Positions 1-8,433 are shown, counted from the first letter of the stretch. The stretch is DNA of 64,000 nt from Hoyosella levis (GCF_026008515.1 NZ_BQYM01000008.1:1-64000); one strand, 5' to 3'. Translations and numbers: made by a program. The notes: a model not told the origin generated them from the sequence alone.

Positions 1-164
1 CGGAGCAGGCCGATCAGCGACTTCAGGAACACCGACTTGCCCGTGCCCGACGGGCCGAGCAACGCCGACACCTCCCCGTTCGGAATGGTGAACGACACAT
101 CGGACCAGATATTCGTCGATCCGAATGACTTAGTCAGACCCTCGACCGCGACCTCGACTCCCAC
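1..164 (-). CDS. mceG: MceG/Mkl ABC transporter ATP-binding protein, partial (N-terminus only)
   Basis: The first about 55 residues of an ABC ATPase; the rest lies beyond the left edge. The Walker A motif GPSGTGKS is at residues 37-44, followed by VFLKSLIGLL, and the opening MGVEVAVEGLTKSFGS is characteristic of Mkl/MceG. In mycolic-acid bacteria MceG energises the Mce lipid importers from the cytoplasmic face. I chose the GTG at 164 because GGGAGG lies just upstream and the protein then begins as in Mkl; an in-frame GTG at 185 is possible. Position downstream of rplJ-rplL matches Rv0655 in M. tuberculosis. No mce permease genes are visible here. Confidence 0.85.
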   Translation of the reverse strand, partial: MGVEVAVEGLTKSFGSTNIWSDVSFTIPNGEVSALLGPSGTGKSVFLKSLIGLL

Positions 165-389
165 GGAACCTCCCAGCTTTGCCACACCACGAATCAGTGT
201 GGGTCGCGTCACTTTAACGCACCCCAGTGGCACGCACCCAATGAACAATAAACTGCCGCAAATGCGACGATGCGGGCGCCCTCCGAAATGGGGGCAAAAC
301 GCCGTGTTCGAGCACCTCGGAGGCGTATCCGCGAATGCCGCAGTGGGATTCGAATAGCGTTGCGGCACAGTTGATTTCAGTATTGAATT

Positions 390-440
390 GCGCCGCAGGG
401 CAGCTCTGGCCAGCCGGACGAGACTGCCCTGCGCGGCGCC
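390..440. repeat. Imperfect inverted repeat in the rplL-mceG gap
   Basis: GCAGGGCAG (395-403) pairs with CTGCCCTGC (424-432), and both sides continue into GCGCCGC-type sequence with a two-base offset, giving a long GC-rich hairpin around a roughly 20-nt loop. The gap 165-624 otherwise holds only the hairpin at 547-576; no gene is visible. It could be a terminator, a regulator site for mceG, or neither. Confidence 0.5.
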
Positions 441-546
441 CCGCGCGCCCTCCGGATCCCCCCAAATCGGGCTCGGGTTCGTACGCGGTCTCCCACTACG
501 CGGGCGCAGATTGAAAAGGCGCGCGACGGGCGAACGAGTACGCGCA

Positions 547-576
547 ATGGGGCCACCCATGAATGGATGGCCCCAT
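547..576 (-). terminator. Hairpin downstream of rplL
   Basis: Arms 547-559 and 564-576 (core GGGGCCACCCA / TGGATGGCCCC, one mismatch) close a TGAA loop about 50 nt past the rplL stop. There is no U-run, which is common for actinobacterial terminators. Confidence 0.6.
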
Positions 577-624
577 ACGCAGGATTCACGCCCGAAGGCA
601 GGATCCCGAGAAACTAGCGTCAGA

Positions 625-1011
625 TCACTTGAGGGAGACCTTGGCGCCCGCTGCTTCCAGCTTCTCCTTGGCGGCGTCCGCCTGGTCCTTGGCGACAGCC
701 TCGAGGATGGCCTTGGGAGCTGCCTCGACGAGCTCCTTGGCTTCCTTCAGGCCGAGAGCCGGGATGATCTCGCGAACGACCTTGATGACGCCGATCTTCT
801 TGTCGCCAGCAGCCTCGAGGACGACGTCGAACTCGTCCTTCTCCTCGACGGCCTCGGCCGCGGCGGGAGCAGCGCCGCCCGCGGCGACAGCCACGGGAGC
901 AGCAGCGGTGACCTCGAAGGTCTCCTCGAAGACCTTGACGAACTCGGAGAGCTCGAGAAGGGTCATCTCCTTGAACGTTTCGATCAATTCGTCAGTGGTG
1001 AGCTTCGCCAT
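625..1011 (-). CDS. rplL: 50S ribosomal protein L7/L12
   Basis: 128 residues, normal for bL12. An N-terminal dimerisation helix (about 1-33, [16 protein letters not shown]) is followed by an Ala-rich hinge (about 35-52) and the factor-binding C-terminal domain with the [20 protein letters not shown] stretch. Dimers of this protein sit on L10 and form the stalk that recruits EF-Tu, EF-G and other GTPases. The ATG at 1011 follows an AGGAAGGA ribosome-binding site. It lies 80 nt after rplJ and is probably co-transcribed with it; a hairpin at 547-576 follows. Confidence 0.97.
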   Translation of the reverse strand: MAKLTTDELIETFKEMTLLELSEFVKVFEETFEVTAAAPVAVAAGGAAPAAAEAVEEKDEFDVVLEAAGDKKIGVIKVVREIIPALGLKEAKELVEAAPKAILEAVAKDQADAAKEKLEAAGAKVSLK

Positions 1012-1091
1012 GATTGACGTTCCTTCCTAATGTGGTCGCCCCAACCGTTCTGCAGTTCGGGGCTGGTATGAATGCCGGACGCGGGGTGACC

Positions 1092-1628
1092 TCAGGCCTC
1101 CGCGGATGCGCCTTCGGCTGCCTTCTTTTCCTGCAGCGCTGCTGCCAACCGCGCCACCTGCGAAGCAGGCGCGTTGAACAGACCCGCAGCCTTCGCCGTG
1201 TTGCCCTTCATCGCCCCGGCGAGCTTGGCCAGCAGGACTTCGCGCGACTCGAGGTCGGCGATCCTGTTGACTTCCTCCACCGAGAGGGAGCGGCCATCCA
1301 TGTAGCCGCCCTTGATGACGAGGGACTTGTTCTCCTTGGCGAACTCCTTGAGCGCCTTCGCCGCATCGACCGGCTCACCGGTGATGAAAGCGACCGCGGT
1401 AGGACCGGAGAACAGATCATCGAGACCCTCGACGCCAGCATCGCGCGCGGCGATCTTGACGAGGGTGTTCTTGGCGACGGAGTACGAGGTACCCGCGCCG
1501 AGCGACCGGCGCAGTGCGGTCAGGCTGGCAACTGATAGGCCACGGTACTCAGTGACCACTGCCGCGGTAGAGCCCTTGAACTGCTCAGCGATCTCTGTGA
1601 CCGCGGCGATCTTCTCTGCATTTGCCAT
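1092..1628 (-). CDS. rplJ: 50S ribosomal protein L10
   Basis: 178 residues. The RNA-binding N-terminal domain ([17 protein letters not shown], about 28-44, and [10 protein letters not shown]) is followed by the C-terminal helix that carries L7/L12 dimers. L10 anchors the stalk to 23S rRNA and commonly represses its own operon by binding the mRNA leader. The ATG at 1628 has a GAGGAGG ribosome-binding site. A leader of about 250 nt precedes it, fitting autoregulation. First gene of the rplJ-rplL unit. Confidence 0.97.
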   Translation of the reverse strand: MANAEKIAAVTEIAEQFKGSTAAVVTEYRGLSVASLTALRRSLGAGTSYSVAKNTLVKIAARDAGVEGLDDLFSGPTAVAFITGEPVDAAKALKEFAKENKSLVIKGGYMDGRSLSVEEVNRIADLESREVLLAKLAGAMKGNTAKAAGLFNAPASQVARLAAALQEKKAAEGASAEA

Positions 1629-1878
1629 GCTTCGCCTCCTCTCTCCTCACTCGCCCGAGAACCATTGGGCTGACATACGGGAGAAGGAACGGGCAACAGC
1701 CGACGCGGGCGGCAGAGAACAACGGGAGGGAACACCACGCCCTGTAGAAACAGGCACGAATGGCACACCATCTCCCCAGTCTCGTCCTCCTGCGCGGGCC
1801 GCCGGTTTAACCCGGACCTTCAACCGCTTCCCACGAGCCCCCGGAGGAGCAGGCAGAAGCATGTGACCAACGGTCTTC
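1629..1878 (-). promoter_or_regulatory. Long rplJ leader, probable L10 autoregulatory region
   Basis: The non-coding stretch upstream of rplJ contains several potential stems, for example CCGG-GTTAAA-CCGG near 1803-1816. In bacteria the L10-L12 complex binds such a leader to repress rplJL. Position and length support this; I could not match it to a covariance model. Together with 1879-2006 this accounts for the 378-bp gap. Confidence 0.5.
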
Positions 1879-1884
1879 GGTGAA

Positions 1885-1913
1885 CGTATATGGGATGGGA
1901 TCGACCAACCCAA
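1885..1913 (-). promoter_or_regulatory. Candidate rplJ promoter
   Basis: On the minus strand TTGGGT (908-913 in the 1900s) is followed after 17 nt by TATACG (1885-1890). Transcription would start near 1878. Confidence 0.4.
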
Positions 1914-1993
1914 GGGAAAATCGATCGGACATAAGTCCGGGGCATACTGTACTCGGTGCTGCCACCGGCACCAAATCAGATCAGCAAGCGCGC

Positions 1994-1999
1994 TAGGAT
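1994..1999 (+). promoter_or_regulatory. -10 box of lipG-like gene (leaderless)
   Basis: TAGGAT ends 7 nt before the ATG at 2007, placing the expected transcription start at the start codon. Confidence 0.5.
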
Positions 2000-2006
2000 C
2001 GCCACC

Positions 2007-2924
2007 ATGACGACCGAGGTTCCCACGAGATCCGGCTTCGCTGAAGCCGGAGACCTGCGCCTGGGATTCGAGGAGCATGGACCCGCGGACGGGATCCCGA
2101 TCCTGCTGATCATGGGTTTTGGCGCGCAGCTGACCCTCTGGCCGCAGCAGCTCTGCACCACCCTCGCCATGAAGGGCTTCCGGGTGATCCGGTTCGACAA
2201 TCGCGATATCGGACTCTCCACCAAGCTCGACGGCACACGGGTGGAAGGCAGGTTCCTCGCGCGGATCCTGCGCAGCCAGCTCGGCAAGCCCAGCGACGTT
2301 CCCTACACGCTCGTCGACATGGCCGAGGACACGCGCCAGCTGCTTGATTCGCTCGGCATCGAGCGCGCTCACATAGTCGGGGCTTCCATGGGAGGAATGA
2401 TCACCCAGGTGCTCGCCGCGCAGTACCCCGAACGGGTCCACTCGGCCACCATCATCTTCTCCTCGACCAATGAGCCCTTCCTGCCTCCGCCGACGCCCAC
2501 CGCGCTCAGAGCGCTGCTCGCTCCCCCGCCCAGGAACCCCACGACCGAGGCCCTCGTCGAACGCAGCGTCCGCACATTCCGCGTGCTCTCGGGCCCCGGC
2601 TACCCCAGGTCCACGGAGGAGCTCCGCGAGCTCGCGCTCGAGCAAGTGCAACGAAGCCACTACCCGGCAGGCATGGTCCGGCAGTTCGCGGCAGTGCTCG
2701 GCACCGGATCGCTACGCGAGTACGCCCGCGCCATCACGGCCCCGGCGACGGTGATCCATGGCTCCGCCGATCCCCTCGTCCGGCCCAGATCGGGCCGCGC
2801 TGTTGCCCGGGCGATCCCCGGGGCCAGCCTGACCGTCATTGACGGCATGGGGCATGACTTGCCGCCGGCCCTCGTGCCACGGATCGCCGGGGAGATACTC
2901 GCGGCGACCGCGCGGGCAAGCTAG
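2007..2924 (+). CDS. lipG: Alpha/beta hydrolase, LipG-like esterase
   Basis: 305 residues of an alpha/beta-hydrolase fold. The nucleophile elbow GASMGG places Ser127; HGSADPLV gives Asp255 and GHDLP gives His283, completing a catalytic triad; MGFGAQLTLWP forms the oxyanion region. The family hydrolyses carboxyl esters; substrate is unknown. Its position between rplA and rplJ, on the opposite strand to both, is that of Rv0646c (LipG), the basis for the symbol. The mmaA mycolate methyltransferases that sit beside lipG in M. tuberculosis are missing. The start at 2007 is favoured by TAGGAT 7 nt upstream; a longer frame from 1956 lacks support. Confidence 0.8.
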   Translation: MTTEVPTRSGFAEAGDLRLGFEEHGPADGIPILLIMGFGAQLTLWPQQLCTTLAMKGFRVIRFDNRDIGLSTKLDGTRVEGRFLARILRSQLGKPSDVPYTLVDMAEDTRQLLDSLGIERAHIVGASMGGMITQVLAAQYPERVHSATIIFSSTNEPFLPPPTPTALRALLAPPPRNPTTEALVERSVRTFRVLSGPGYPRSTEELRELALEQVQRSHYPAGMVRQFAAVLGTGSLREYARAITAPATVIHGSADPLVRPRSGRAVARAIPGASLTVIDGMGHDLPPALVPRIAGEILAATARAS

Positions 2925-2956
2925 TTGCGAGGCCGCCGGGGTTGCACTGGGGGCCG

Positions 2957-2987
2957 GGACAGTGCTGGGGGCAGGACAGTGCTGGGG
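2957..2987. repeat. Short direct repeat
   Basis: GGACAGTGCTGGGG occurs at 2957-2970 and 2974-2987 downstream of the lipG-like gene. No function is apparent. Confidence 0.7.
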
Positions 2988-2997
2988 ACCGTACCGA

Positions 2998-3070
2998 CGC
3001 AAACGCGATAGAACGCCCCGAAAGACCAGGACAGCTTCTATCGCGTTTGGCGGTTTCCCGTGCTTTTGGC
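2998..3070 (-). repeat. Dispersed palindromic element, copy 1
   Basis: Arms CAAACGCGATAGAA (3000-3013) and TTCTATCGCGTTTG (3036-3049), with the flanking tag CGGTTTCCCGTGCTTTTG on the right. In the family's reference orientation (tag first) it reads on the minus strand. It lies between the convergent lipG-like gene and rplA. Four other copies are in this window (25767, 27754, 55161, 56478). Confidence 0.9.
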
Positions 3071-3155
3071 ATCGCGCGGCAGCCCTGCCAGCACAAGGCC
3101 GCCCGCCATCACGCGGCCGACCCGCCCGGCTGGCCATTTGCCGCCCAGAAAGCGC

Positions 3156-3189
3156 GGTGCCCCGCTTGCCGTGTGGCAAGCGGGGCACC
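3156..3189 (-). terminator. Terminator of the rplK-rplA operon
   Basis: A perfect 15-bp stem, GGTGCCCCGCTTGCC (3156-3170) with 3175-3189, around GTGT, 14 nt past the rplA stop. A short T-rich stretch follows on the minus strand. Confidence 0.85.
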
Positions 3190-3203
3190 GAGACTCGAAC
3201 AGC

Positions 3204-3914
3204 TCAGTCTTCGCCGAGAAGGTTCCGGGTCTTGGAGGGATCCACCGGGATGCCCGGTCCGGTGGTCGTCGAGACGGTGACCTTCTTCATGTAGCGTCCC
3301 TTGGCCGCGGACGGCTTCGCGCGCAGGACCTCGTCGAGCGCTGCGGCATAGTTCTCGACAAGCTTGCGCTCATCGAAGGACGACTTGCCCACGATGAAGT
3401 GCAGGTTGGACTGCTTGTCGACGCGGAAGCTGATCTTTCCGCCCTTGATGTCGGTGACGGCCTTCGCGACATCCATGGTGACCGTGCCGGTCTTGGGGTT
3501 CGGCATGAGGCCGCGAGGGCCGAGGATGCGAGCGATGCGACCAACCTTGGCCATCTGGTCCGGGGTGGCGATCGCGGCATCGAAGTCGAGCCAGCCGCCC
3601 TGGATCCGCTCGATGAGGTCCTCCGCGCCGACGGCGTCGGCTCCGGCGGCCTCGGCCTCGTTGGCCTTCTCGCCAGCGGCGAAGACGATCACGCGGACGG
3701 TCTTGCCGGTGCCGTGGGGCAGGCTGACGGTGCCGCGCACCATCTGGTCCGCCTTGCGGGGATCAACGCCGAGGCGGATAGCGACCTCAACGGTGGAATC
3801 GAAGTTCTTCGAGCCAGTCTCGCGAGCGAGCTGGATGGCCTCCACGGGGCTGTACAGCTTTGTATTGTCGATCTTCTCGCTAGCGGCGAGATACGCCTTG
3901 CTGCGCTTTGCCAT
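3204..3914 (-). CDS. rplA: 50S ribosomal protein L1
   Basis: 236 residues, full length for uL1. Recognised from [16 protein letters not shown], the [25 protein letters not shown] block and the conserved [15 protein letters not shown] segment. L1 binds the L1 stalk of 23S rRNA, assists release of deacylated tRNA, and in many bacteria represses translation of its own mRNA. It follows rplK after a 158-nt spacer that contains a small hairpin. No strong ribosome-binding site is visible before the ATG at 3914. A strong terminator at 3156-3189 ends the unit. Confidence 0.97.
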   Translation of the reverse strand: MAKRSKAYLAASEKIDNTKLYSPVEAIQLARETGSKNFDSTVEVAIRLGVDPRKADQMVRGTVSLPHGTGKTVRVIVFAAGEKANEAEAAGADAVGAEDLIERIQGGWLDFDAAIATPDQMAKVGRIARILGPRGLMPNPKTGTVTMDVAKAVTDIKGGKISFRVDKQSNLHFIVGKSSFDERKLVENYAAALDEVLRAKPSAAKGRYMKKVTVSTTTGPGIPVDPSKTRNLLGED

Positions 3915-3960
3915 GTCTGTCCAATCGTGCCGAGATCATCGGCTAGGTCAGTCGTGGTCC

Positions 3961-3977
3961 GGACCAGCGCCTGGTCC
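3961..3977 (-). other. Small hairpin in the rplK-rplA spacer
   Basis: GGACCAG-CGC-CTGGTCC is a perfect 7-bp stem in the 158-nt spacer. It could take part in L1 autoregulation or spacer processing; neither can be shown from sequence. Confidence 0.4.
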
Positions 3978-4072
3978 TCCCACAGTCTTGCTTGATCATG
4001 TCTGAATTTCGTGCACATGCAGCGATCCGGGTGCCCCGGGCAGTCGCGCGGGACGTGGCATCGCCACAGGGA

Positions 4073-4507
4073 TCACTCGACGGTGATGCCCATCGACCGG
4101 GCGGTACCGGCGATGATCTTCGCGGCCTGATCGATATCGATGGCGTTGAGATCTTCCTGCTTGGTCTTCGCGATCTCGCGGACCTGGTCCCAGGTGACCT
4201 TGGCGACCTTTTCCTTGTGCGGGGTCGGCGATCCCTTCTGGACTCCGGCGGCCTTGAGCAGGAGCTTCGCGGCAGGCGGCGTCTTGAGCTTGAAGTCGAA
4301 GGAACGATCTTCGTAGACGGAGATCTCGACGGGGATCACGTTGCCGCGCTGCGACTCGGTGGCCGCGTTGTACGCCTTGCAGAACTCCATGATGTTGACG
4401 CCGTGCTGGCCGAGGGCAGGGCCGATCGGCGGGGCCGGGTTAGCTTGGCCGGCCTGGATCTGGAGCTTGATTACTCCAGTGAGCTTCTTCTTCTTCTTGG
4501 GGGGCAT
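4073..4507 (-). CDS. rplK: 50S ribosomal protein L11
   Basis: 144 residues, full length. The [24 protein letters not shown] block of the N-terminal domain and the C-terminal rRNA-binding domain ([23 protein letters not shown]) are intact. L11 forms the GTPase-associated centre with 23S rRNA helices 43-44 and is needed for the stringent response through Rel. The protein opens [11 protein letters not shown]. First gene of rplK-rplA; downstream of nusG in the usual secE-nusG-rplK-rplA order. Confidence 0.97.
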   Translation of the reverse strand: MPPKKKKKLTGVIKLQIQAGQANPAPPIGPALGQHGVNIMEFCKAYNAATESQRGNVIPVEISVYEDRSFDFKLKTPPAAKLLLKAAGVQKGSPTPHKEKVAKVTWDQVREIAKTKQEDLNAIDIDQAAKIIAGTARSMGITVE

Positions 4508-4556
4508 CTCGACTTCCCTGAACTGTTCGGTGTTTTCCTGATTCTCACGCCACTAC

Positions 4557-4601
4557 GGCGCAGTAGCGCAAGCCCGGGTGGGCCTGGTTTGCTACTGCGC
4601 C
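4557..4601 (-). terminator. Hairpin between nusG and rplK
   Basis: GGCGCAGTAGC (4557-4567) pairs perfectly with GCTACTGCGCC (4591-4601), and the inner sequence can extend the stem. It lies between the nusG stop (4621) and the rplK start (4507). With no U-run it may terminate secE-nusG or attenuate read-through into rplKA. Confidence 0.6.
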
Positions 4602-4620
4602 GATCACCATGGCCGTGAAG

Positions 4621-5334
4621 CTAGATCTTCGAGACCTGGTTGAACCCAAGCTCAACCGGGGTCTCGCGTCCGAAGATGGAGACGAGCACCTTGAGCTTCT
4701 GCTGCTCGACATTGACTTCGGAAATACTGGCGGGCAGGGTCGCGAACGGCCCGTCCATGACGGTGACCGACTCCCCGATCTCGAAATCGACCTCGATCGT
4801 GGGCTTCGGCGCGAACCCGGTGTCGTCCGCGGACTGGGAGGATCCCGCGCTGGCAGGCTTCTTGCGCGCCTGCGGCGGCAGCAGGAACTTCACTACCTCG
4901 TTGATCGTGATCGGGGATGGCCGGGACGGAGTGGCACCAACGAACCCGGTGACCCCGGGGGTGTTTCGGACGACGCCCCATGCCTCATCGTTGAGGATCA
5001 TGCGGACCAGGATGTAGCCAGGCAGGATCTTGCGATTTACCTGCTTCTTCTGGCCATTCTTGATCTCGGTGACTTCCTCGGTGGGCACCTCGATCTGGAA
5101 GATGAAGTCTCCGGCATCGAGGTTCTGCACGCGGGTCTCGAGGTTGGTCTTCACCTTGTTCTCGTAACCGGCATAGGAATGCACGACGTACCATTCGCCC
5201 TCGGCACGGCGAAGCTTCGCCTTGAGCTCTTCGACAGGATCCTGCTCCGGCTCGTCGACAATGGTGTCCGATTGATCGGTCACCACGTCGTCCTCGCCTG
5301 GGAGGTTCACTGCATCGTTCTCCGGGGCGCTCAC
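4621..5334 (-). CDS. nusG: Transcription termination/antitermination protein NusG
   Basis: 237 residues from the GTG at 5334 (GAGGAAG ribosome-binding site upstream). An acidic N-terminal extension of about 45 residues precedes the NGN domain ([22 protein letters not shown] onward), and a KOW domain ends the protein ([19 protein letters not shown] to FNQVSKI). The Ala/Ser-rich linker between them is usual for mycolic-acid bacteria. NusG binds RNA polymerase and modulates pausing, Rho action and coupling to the ribosome. It lies 102 nt after secE, in the classic secE-nusG pair. A longer frame to 5427 is possible but not conserved. Confidence 0.95.
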   Translation of the reverse strand: MSAPENDAVNLPGEDDVVTDQSDTIVDEPEQDPVEELKAKLRRAEGEWYVVHSYAGYENKVKTNLETRVQNLDAGDFIFQIEVPTEEVTEIKNGQKKQVNRKILPGYILVRMILNDEAWGVVRNTPGVTGFVGATPSRPSPITINEVVKFLLPPQARKKPASAGSSQSADDTGFAPKPTIEVDFEIGESVTVMDGPFATLPASISEVNVEQQKLKVLVSIFGRETPVELGFNQVSKI

Positions 5335-5436
5335 TGGGCTACTCGCTTCCTCTCTAAAGTCACGCAATCTCTGTCCGCTTCCGGGCCGGGCGGCACCGGA
5401 TCCTCCAACTCGCCGGGATCCGGTCACGGCTCCAGG

Positions 5437-5814
5437 CTACCCGTACAGCCAGAGGACCCCGCGGGAGAAGACCTGATCCAGGCCGAAGATCAGCCCGACC
5501 ATGAAGAAGAGGAAGATGAACACCACGATCGTATAGGTGACCATCTGCTTCCGGTTGGGCCAGATGACCTTGCGGAGCTCCGAGATCACCTCACGAATGA
5601 ACCGCGCGATCAGCTGGAACGGGTTCTCGCGCGTATCGGTCCCCAGCTTGCTCGGCGATGACCCGGCGGGCTCAACAGTGTTGCTCGGGCCGGACCCTTG
5701 CGCTCGGGCTGCTCGCTTGCCGGCCGGGCGCTGGGCCCCACCGGATTCGGCCGAACCAGCAGAACGGGGATCATTCTCTTCCCCGTCAGCCCGTCGACCT
5801 GGCTGCTCACTCAC
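5437..5814 (-). CDS. secE: Preprotein translocase subunit SecE
   Basis: 125 residues from the GTG at 5814, which has a GGAAGG ribosome-binding site. A long, Gly/Ser/Pro-rich cytosolic N-terminus is followed by the conserved amphipathic helix (FIREVISELRKVIWPNRKQM) and one transmembrane helix (TYTIVVFIFLFFMVGLIFGL). SecE clamps SecY in the membrane translocon. The reading frame continues upstream through the tRNA-Trp gene, so the start must be internal to it. Co-oriented with nusG. Confidence 0.93.
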   Translation of the reverse strand: MSEQPGRRADGEENDPRSAGSAESGGAQRPAGKRAARAQGSGPSNTVEPAGSSPSKLGTDTRENPFQLIARFIREVISELRKVIWPNRKQMVTYTIVVFIFLFFMVGLIFGLDQVFSRGVLWLYG

Positions 5815-5845
5815 CCGTGAATCCTTCCGTCGCTGACCGTCGCAG

Positions 5846-5918
<73 letters not shown>

Positions 5919-6040
5919 TCGGTGTTGTGCACCTCTGGATGACCAAGAACAACGCGCCACCATAGGGCGGCGCGCCACACTCTAGCCACAGGGTCTTGAG
6001 TGTACTTGACGATCAGCGATCCGTCACAATCGCAGGGGCG

Positions 6041-6490
6041 TCACTCCGCAGCGAGCCGCACCGTGGCTGCCGCTCGGCCAAAGATGCGGCGCCCCTCCGA
6101 CTTAGCCACCAGCGTGACGACCGCCGTGCGATCAGCCTCGTTCACGGACTTGACCTTGCCGCAGAACTCGATCATGCCCCCCACCTCGTCGTCGGGCACA
6201 TATACCGGGCTCGTGAAGCGCACCGCGTACTCGAGCACGGCCGTGGGGTCGCCGAGCCAGGAAGTGAGGTAGGTCCCCCCGATTCCCATCGAGAGCATGC
6301 CGTGCGCGACGACGCTGCGCAGCCCAACCGCGCTCGCGGTCGCATCGCTCCAATGGATCGGGTTGAGGTCGCCCGAGACCCCGGCATAGCGCACGAGGTC
6401 CGAACGGGTCACCTGGTACTCCCGCGGTGGCAGCTCCATGCCTTCGCTCACCGTCGCCATCGTGGGCCGAGCATCTCCCAGCGCGCTCAT
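6041..6490 (-). CDS. hadB: (3R)-hydroxyacyl-ACP dehydratase subunit HadB
   Basis: 149 residues, a single hot-dog fold. The catalytic pair is visible in SGDLNPIHWSD (Asp41, His46), followed by the AHGMLSMGIGGTYLTSW helix. HadB is the catalytic subunit of the FAS-II dehydratase that elongates meromycolic acids. The ATG at 6490 overlaps the hadA stop (TGATG), implying translational coupling; a GTG immediately before it (6493) is equally possible. The usual third gene, hadC, is absent: the next gene is tRNA-Trp. Confidence 0.92.
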   Translation of the reverse strand: MSALGDARPTMATVSEGMELPPREYQVTRSDLVRYAGVSGDLNPIHWSDATASAVGLRSVVAHGMLSMGIGGTYLTSWLGDPTAVLEYAVRFTSPVYVPDDEVGGMIEFCGKVKSVNEADRTAVVTLVAKSEGRRIFGRAAATVRLAAE

Positions 6491-6966
6491 CACTGCTCGC
6501 CCCCCGCAACAAGATCTTCCCGGCGGATCAGTGTCGTGTAGGTCGTTTGCACGATCTCGTCCTTGTCGTCGAGCAAGTGGTTCGCCGTGACGATCACATC
6601 ATTGCCCGCCATGTGCCGGAAGGAATCGATGCATGTCTCGCCCCTGAGCCGGTCCCCCGCGACGATGGGCCGATGGAAGACGAACCGCTGGTCGGTCTGC
6701 ATGATATTGCGCAGGTCCGATGACCACCCGAAGTGCTCGAACATCTCGAGGGTGGTGATGACGCCCAGCACGGAGGCGAAGGTCACGGGAGCGATGAGTG
6801 CATCGTGCCCGAGGTCGCGGGCCGCCTCCTCGGAGAAGTGCGCGGGATGGTCGTCCTGCACCGCGATCGCGAATTCCCGGATCTTCTCGCGTCCTACCTC
6901 ATAGAAACTAGCCATGCGGTACTTCGCGCCGACACTGTCTGCCGTGAAGGCCACTGTGCTCACCAC
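6490..6966 (-). CDS. hadA: (3R)-hydroxyacyl-ACP dehydratase subunit HadA
   Basis: 158 residues, hot-dog fold. The opening AFTADSVGAKYRMASFYEVGREKIREFAIAVQD matches HadA, and DQRFVFHRPIVAGDRL is the conserved substrate-binding segment. HadA has no catalytic residues and pairs with HadB to hold the long acyl chain. The frame begins with two GTG codons (6966 and 6963); GAGG just upstream suits either. No rpmG lies upstream, unlike M. tuberculosis. The 234-bp gap 6967-7200 holds only a terminator at 7141-7173. Confidence 0.92.
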   Translation of the reverse strand: MVSTVAFTADSVGAKYRMASFYEVGREKIREFAIAVQDDHPAHFSEEAARDLGHDALIAPVTFASVLGVITTLEMFEHFGWSSDLRNIMQTDQRFVFHRPIVAGDRLRGETCIDSFRHMAGNDVIVTANHLLDDKDEIVQTTYTTLIRREDLVAGGEQ

Positions 6967-7140
6967 CTCGTTGACGGACGCTGCATCACGGAAACGCTGC
7001 GCGGATAGCTAAAAACATGCGTGCATGCACCTTATCCACCTTTGGGCCCATTGGTCGTGGATGGGCGCGGCCTGTCCGCGAAATGTGATGGGATCCGGAG
7101 CACCTGCCCGGTACGGCTAGGGGTGGTCCACGAACATGAA

Positions 7141-7173
7141 TGGAGGGGCAGGCCTAGGCGGCCTGCCCCTCCA
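7141..7173. terminator. Strong hairpin after tRNA-Met
   Basis: A perfect 13-bp stem, TGGAGGGGCAGGC (7141-7153) with 7161-7173, loop CTAGGCG. It probably ends the tRNA-Thr/tRNA-Met transcript, 28 nt past the tRNA. Confidence 0.85.
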
Positions 7174-7200
7174 TATATCCCGATGTCATGCCTTGTGCAG

Positions 7201-7273
7201 TAGCGGTGGCCGGACTTGAACCGGCGACACAGCGATTATGAGCCGCTTGCTCTACCGACTGAGCTACACCGCC
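7201..7273 (-). tRNA. trnM: tRNA-Met (elongator, CAT anticodon)
   Basis: GGCGGTG acceptor strand pairing CACCGCT (G1-U72), D-arm AGCTCAGTCGG, anticodon loop CTCATAA, T-loop GTTCAAGTC; 73 nt. G1-U72 with three GC pairs following and no mismatched C1-A72 argues for elongator rather than initiator. Confidence 0.93.
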
Positions 7274-7320
7274 TTGCCCGGACCGTGATGAGGATAGACC
7301 GGGAAACCCACTGTTGAGTG

Positions 7321-7393
7321 AGCCCCCTAACGGAATCGAACCGTTGACCTTTTCCTTACCATGGAAACGCTCTGCCGACTGAGCTAAGGGGGC
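7321..7393 (-). tRNA. trnT: tRNA-Thr (GGT anticodon)
   Basis: GCCCCCT acceptor with AGGGGGC, D-arm TAGCTCAGTCGG, anticodon loop ATGGTAA, T-loop GTTCGATTC; 73 nt. It lies 47 nt upstream of tRNA-Met on the same strand and is probably co-transcribed. Confidence 0.95.
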
Positions 7394-7462
7394 ACAAGCT
7401 ACTGCGCACGGATATTCGCGGTTCGGCTAGACCCACGAGCCCCATGCGTTGAAGCCTCCAAG

Positions 7463-7492
7463 AGGGTACACAGATTTTCACCCTGCGCACAA
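7463..7492 (-). promoter_or_regulatory. Candidate promoter of tRNA-Thr/tRNA-Met
   Basis: Minus strand TTGTGC (7487-7492), 18-nt spacer, TACCCT (7463-7468); transcription would begin about 60 nt before tRNA-Thr. Nothing else is seen in 7394-7590. Confidence 0.35.
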
Positions 7493-7590
7493 ACTCGCTG
7501 CTCACCGGGATGATGCACAGCCCGCTAGCCCCATCCATAGGTCCCTGCTAGCCACAGCTCGCCGGGCAGCCAGCGACGCCGGATACAGAC

Positions 7591-7625
7591 AAGGACCCAG
7601 GAACAGCACGTGTTCCTGGGTCCTT
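7591..7625 (-). terminator. Terminator of tRNA-Tyr
   Basis: Perfect 15-bp stem AAGGACCCAGGAACA (7591-7605) with 7611-7625, loop GCACG, starting 5 nt after the tRNA 3' end. Confidence 0.85.
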
Positions 7626-7630
7626 GGATG

Positions 7631-7712
7631 TGGCAGGTGAAGGATTCGAACCTTCGTAGGCGATGCCGACGGATTTACAGTCCGCTCCCTTTGGCCGCTC
7701 GGGCAACCTGCC
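7631..7712 (-). tRNA. trnY: tRNA-Tyr (GTA anticodon)
   Basis: 82-nt class II tRNA: GGCAGGT acceptor with ACCTGCC, anticodon loop CTGTAAA, long variable arm (GTCGGCATCGCCTAC), T-loop GTTCGAATC. It has its own terminator at 7591-7625. Confidence 0.95.
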
Positions 7713-7809
7713 GTTCACACGCTGCTTCCACCCCGAGGTGGGCGCACCGTGTGAAGGCACAATACATCGAAAGGGTATGCCTTATGCAAATCGGGGCCAG
7801 CAAGGCCAG

Positions 7810-7845
7810 CGATGCCACTGATGCCTCCGATGCCACTGATGCCGC
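7810..7845. repeat. 18-bp tandem repeat upstream of yajQ
   Basis: CGATGCCACTGATGCCTC followed directly by the same unit ending CGC. It lies in the yajQ upstream region, between tRNA-Tyr and the gene. Confidence 0.75.
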
Positions 7846-7941
7846 CGATCGCCCGGGCCGCCGGTGGTTGGCCACGCGCCACTCATGGCTGGCTTATGGT
7901 GGGTGCGCACATCCGCGGGTTCGACAAGGCTGGAGGACAAC

Positions 7942-8433
7942 ATGGCTGATTCATCATTCGACATCGTGAGCAAGCTGGACCACCAGGAGGTGGACAATGC
8001 GCTGAACCAGGCTGCCAAGGAGATCGCGAACCGCTACGACTTCCGCGGCACCGACGCGTCGATCGCCTGGTCAGGAGAGGAAGCCATCGTGCTCTCCGCG
8101 AGCAGCGAGGACCGGGTCAAGGCGATCCTTGAGGTCTTTCGCGAGAAGCTCGTCCGCCGCAGCATCTCGATGAAGGCGTTCAAGCCGGGCGATCCGATCC
8201 CATCGGGCAAGGGATTCAAGATCACGGGATCACTTGTGGAGGGCATCGAGCAAGAGCATGCGAAGAAGATCTCGAAGAAGATCCGCGATGAGGGCCCCAA
8301 GGGCGTGAAGGTCCAGGTGCAGGGCGATGAGCTGCGCGTCTCCAGCAAGAAGCGCGACGACCTGCAGGCAATCATCGCGCTGCTCAAGGACTCGGACTTC
8401 GAGGTGGCGCTGCAGTTCGTGAACTACCGCTGA
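7942..8433 (+). CDS. yajQ: YajQ family nucleotide-binding protein
   Basis: 163 residues, the full length of the YajQ/DUF520 family: [23 protein letters not shown] start, NRYDFRGT motif, and the closing [11 protein letters not shown]. The family has two RRM-like folds and binds nucleotides; some members bind c-di-GMP. The role here is not known. A GGAGG site precedes the ATG at 7942. Its 3' end overlaps the convergent htpX by 10 bp. M. tuberculosis has the same neighbour set (Rv0566c/Rv0563). Confidence 0.93.
   Translation: MADSSFDIVSKLDHQEVDNALNQAAKEIANRYDFRGTDASIAWSGEEAIVLSASSEDRVKAILEVFREKLVRRSISMKAFKPGDPIPSGKGFKITGSLVEGIEQEHAKKISKKIRDEGPKGVKVQVQGDELRVSSKKRDDLQAIIALLKDSDFEVALQFVNYR

Noticed and set aside
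7019-7200. A possible rpmG (L33) gene between hadA and tRNA-Met, as in M. tuberculosis
   Set aside because: Neither strand encodes an L33-like zinc-ribbon peptide; the space holds a terminator only.
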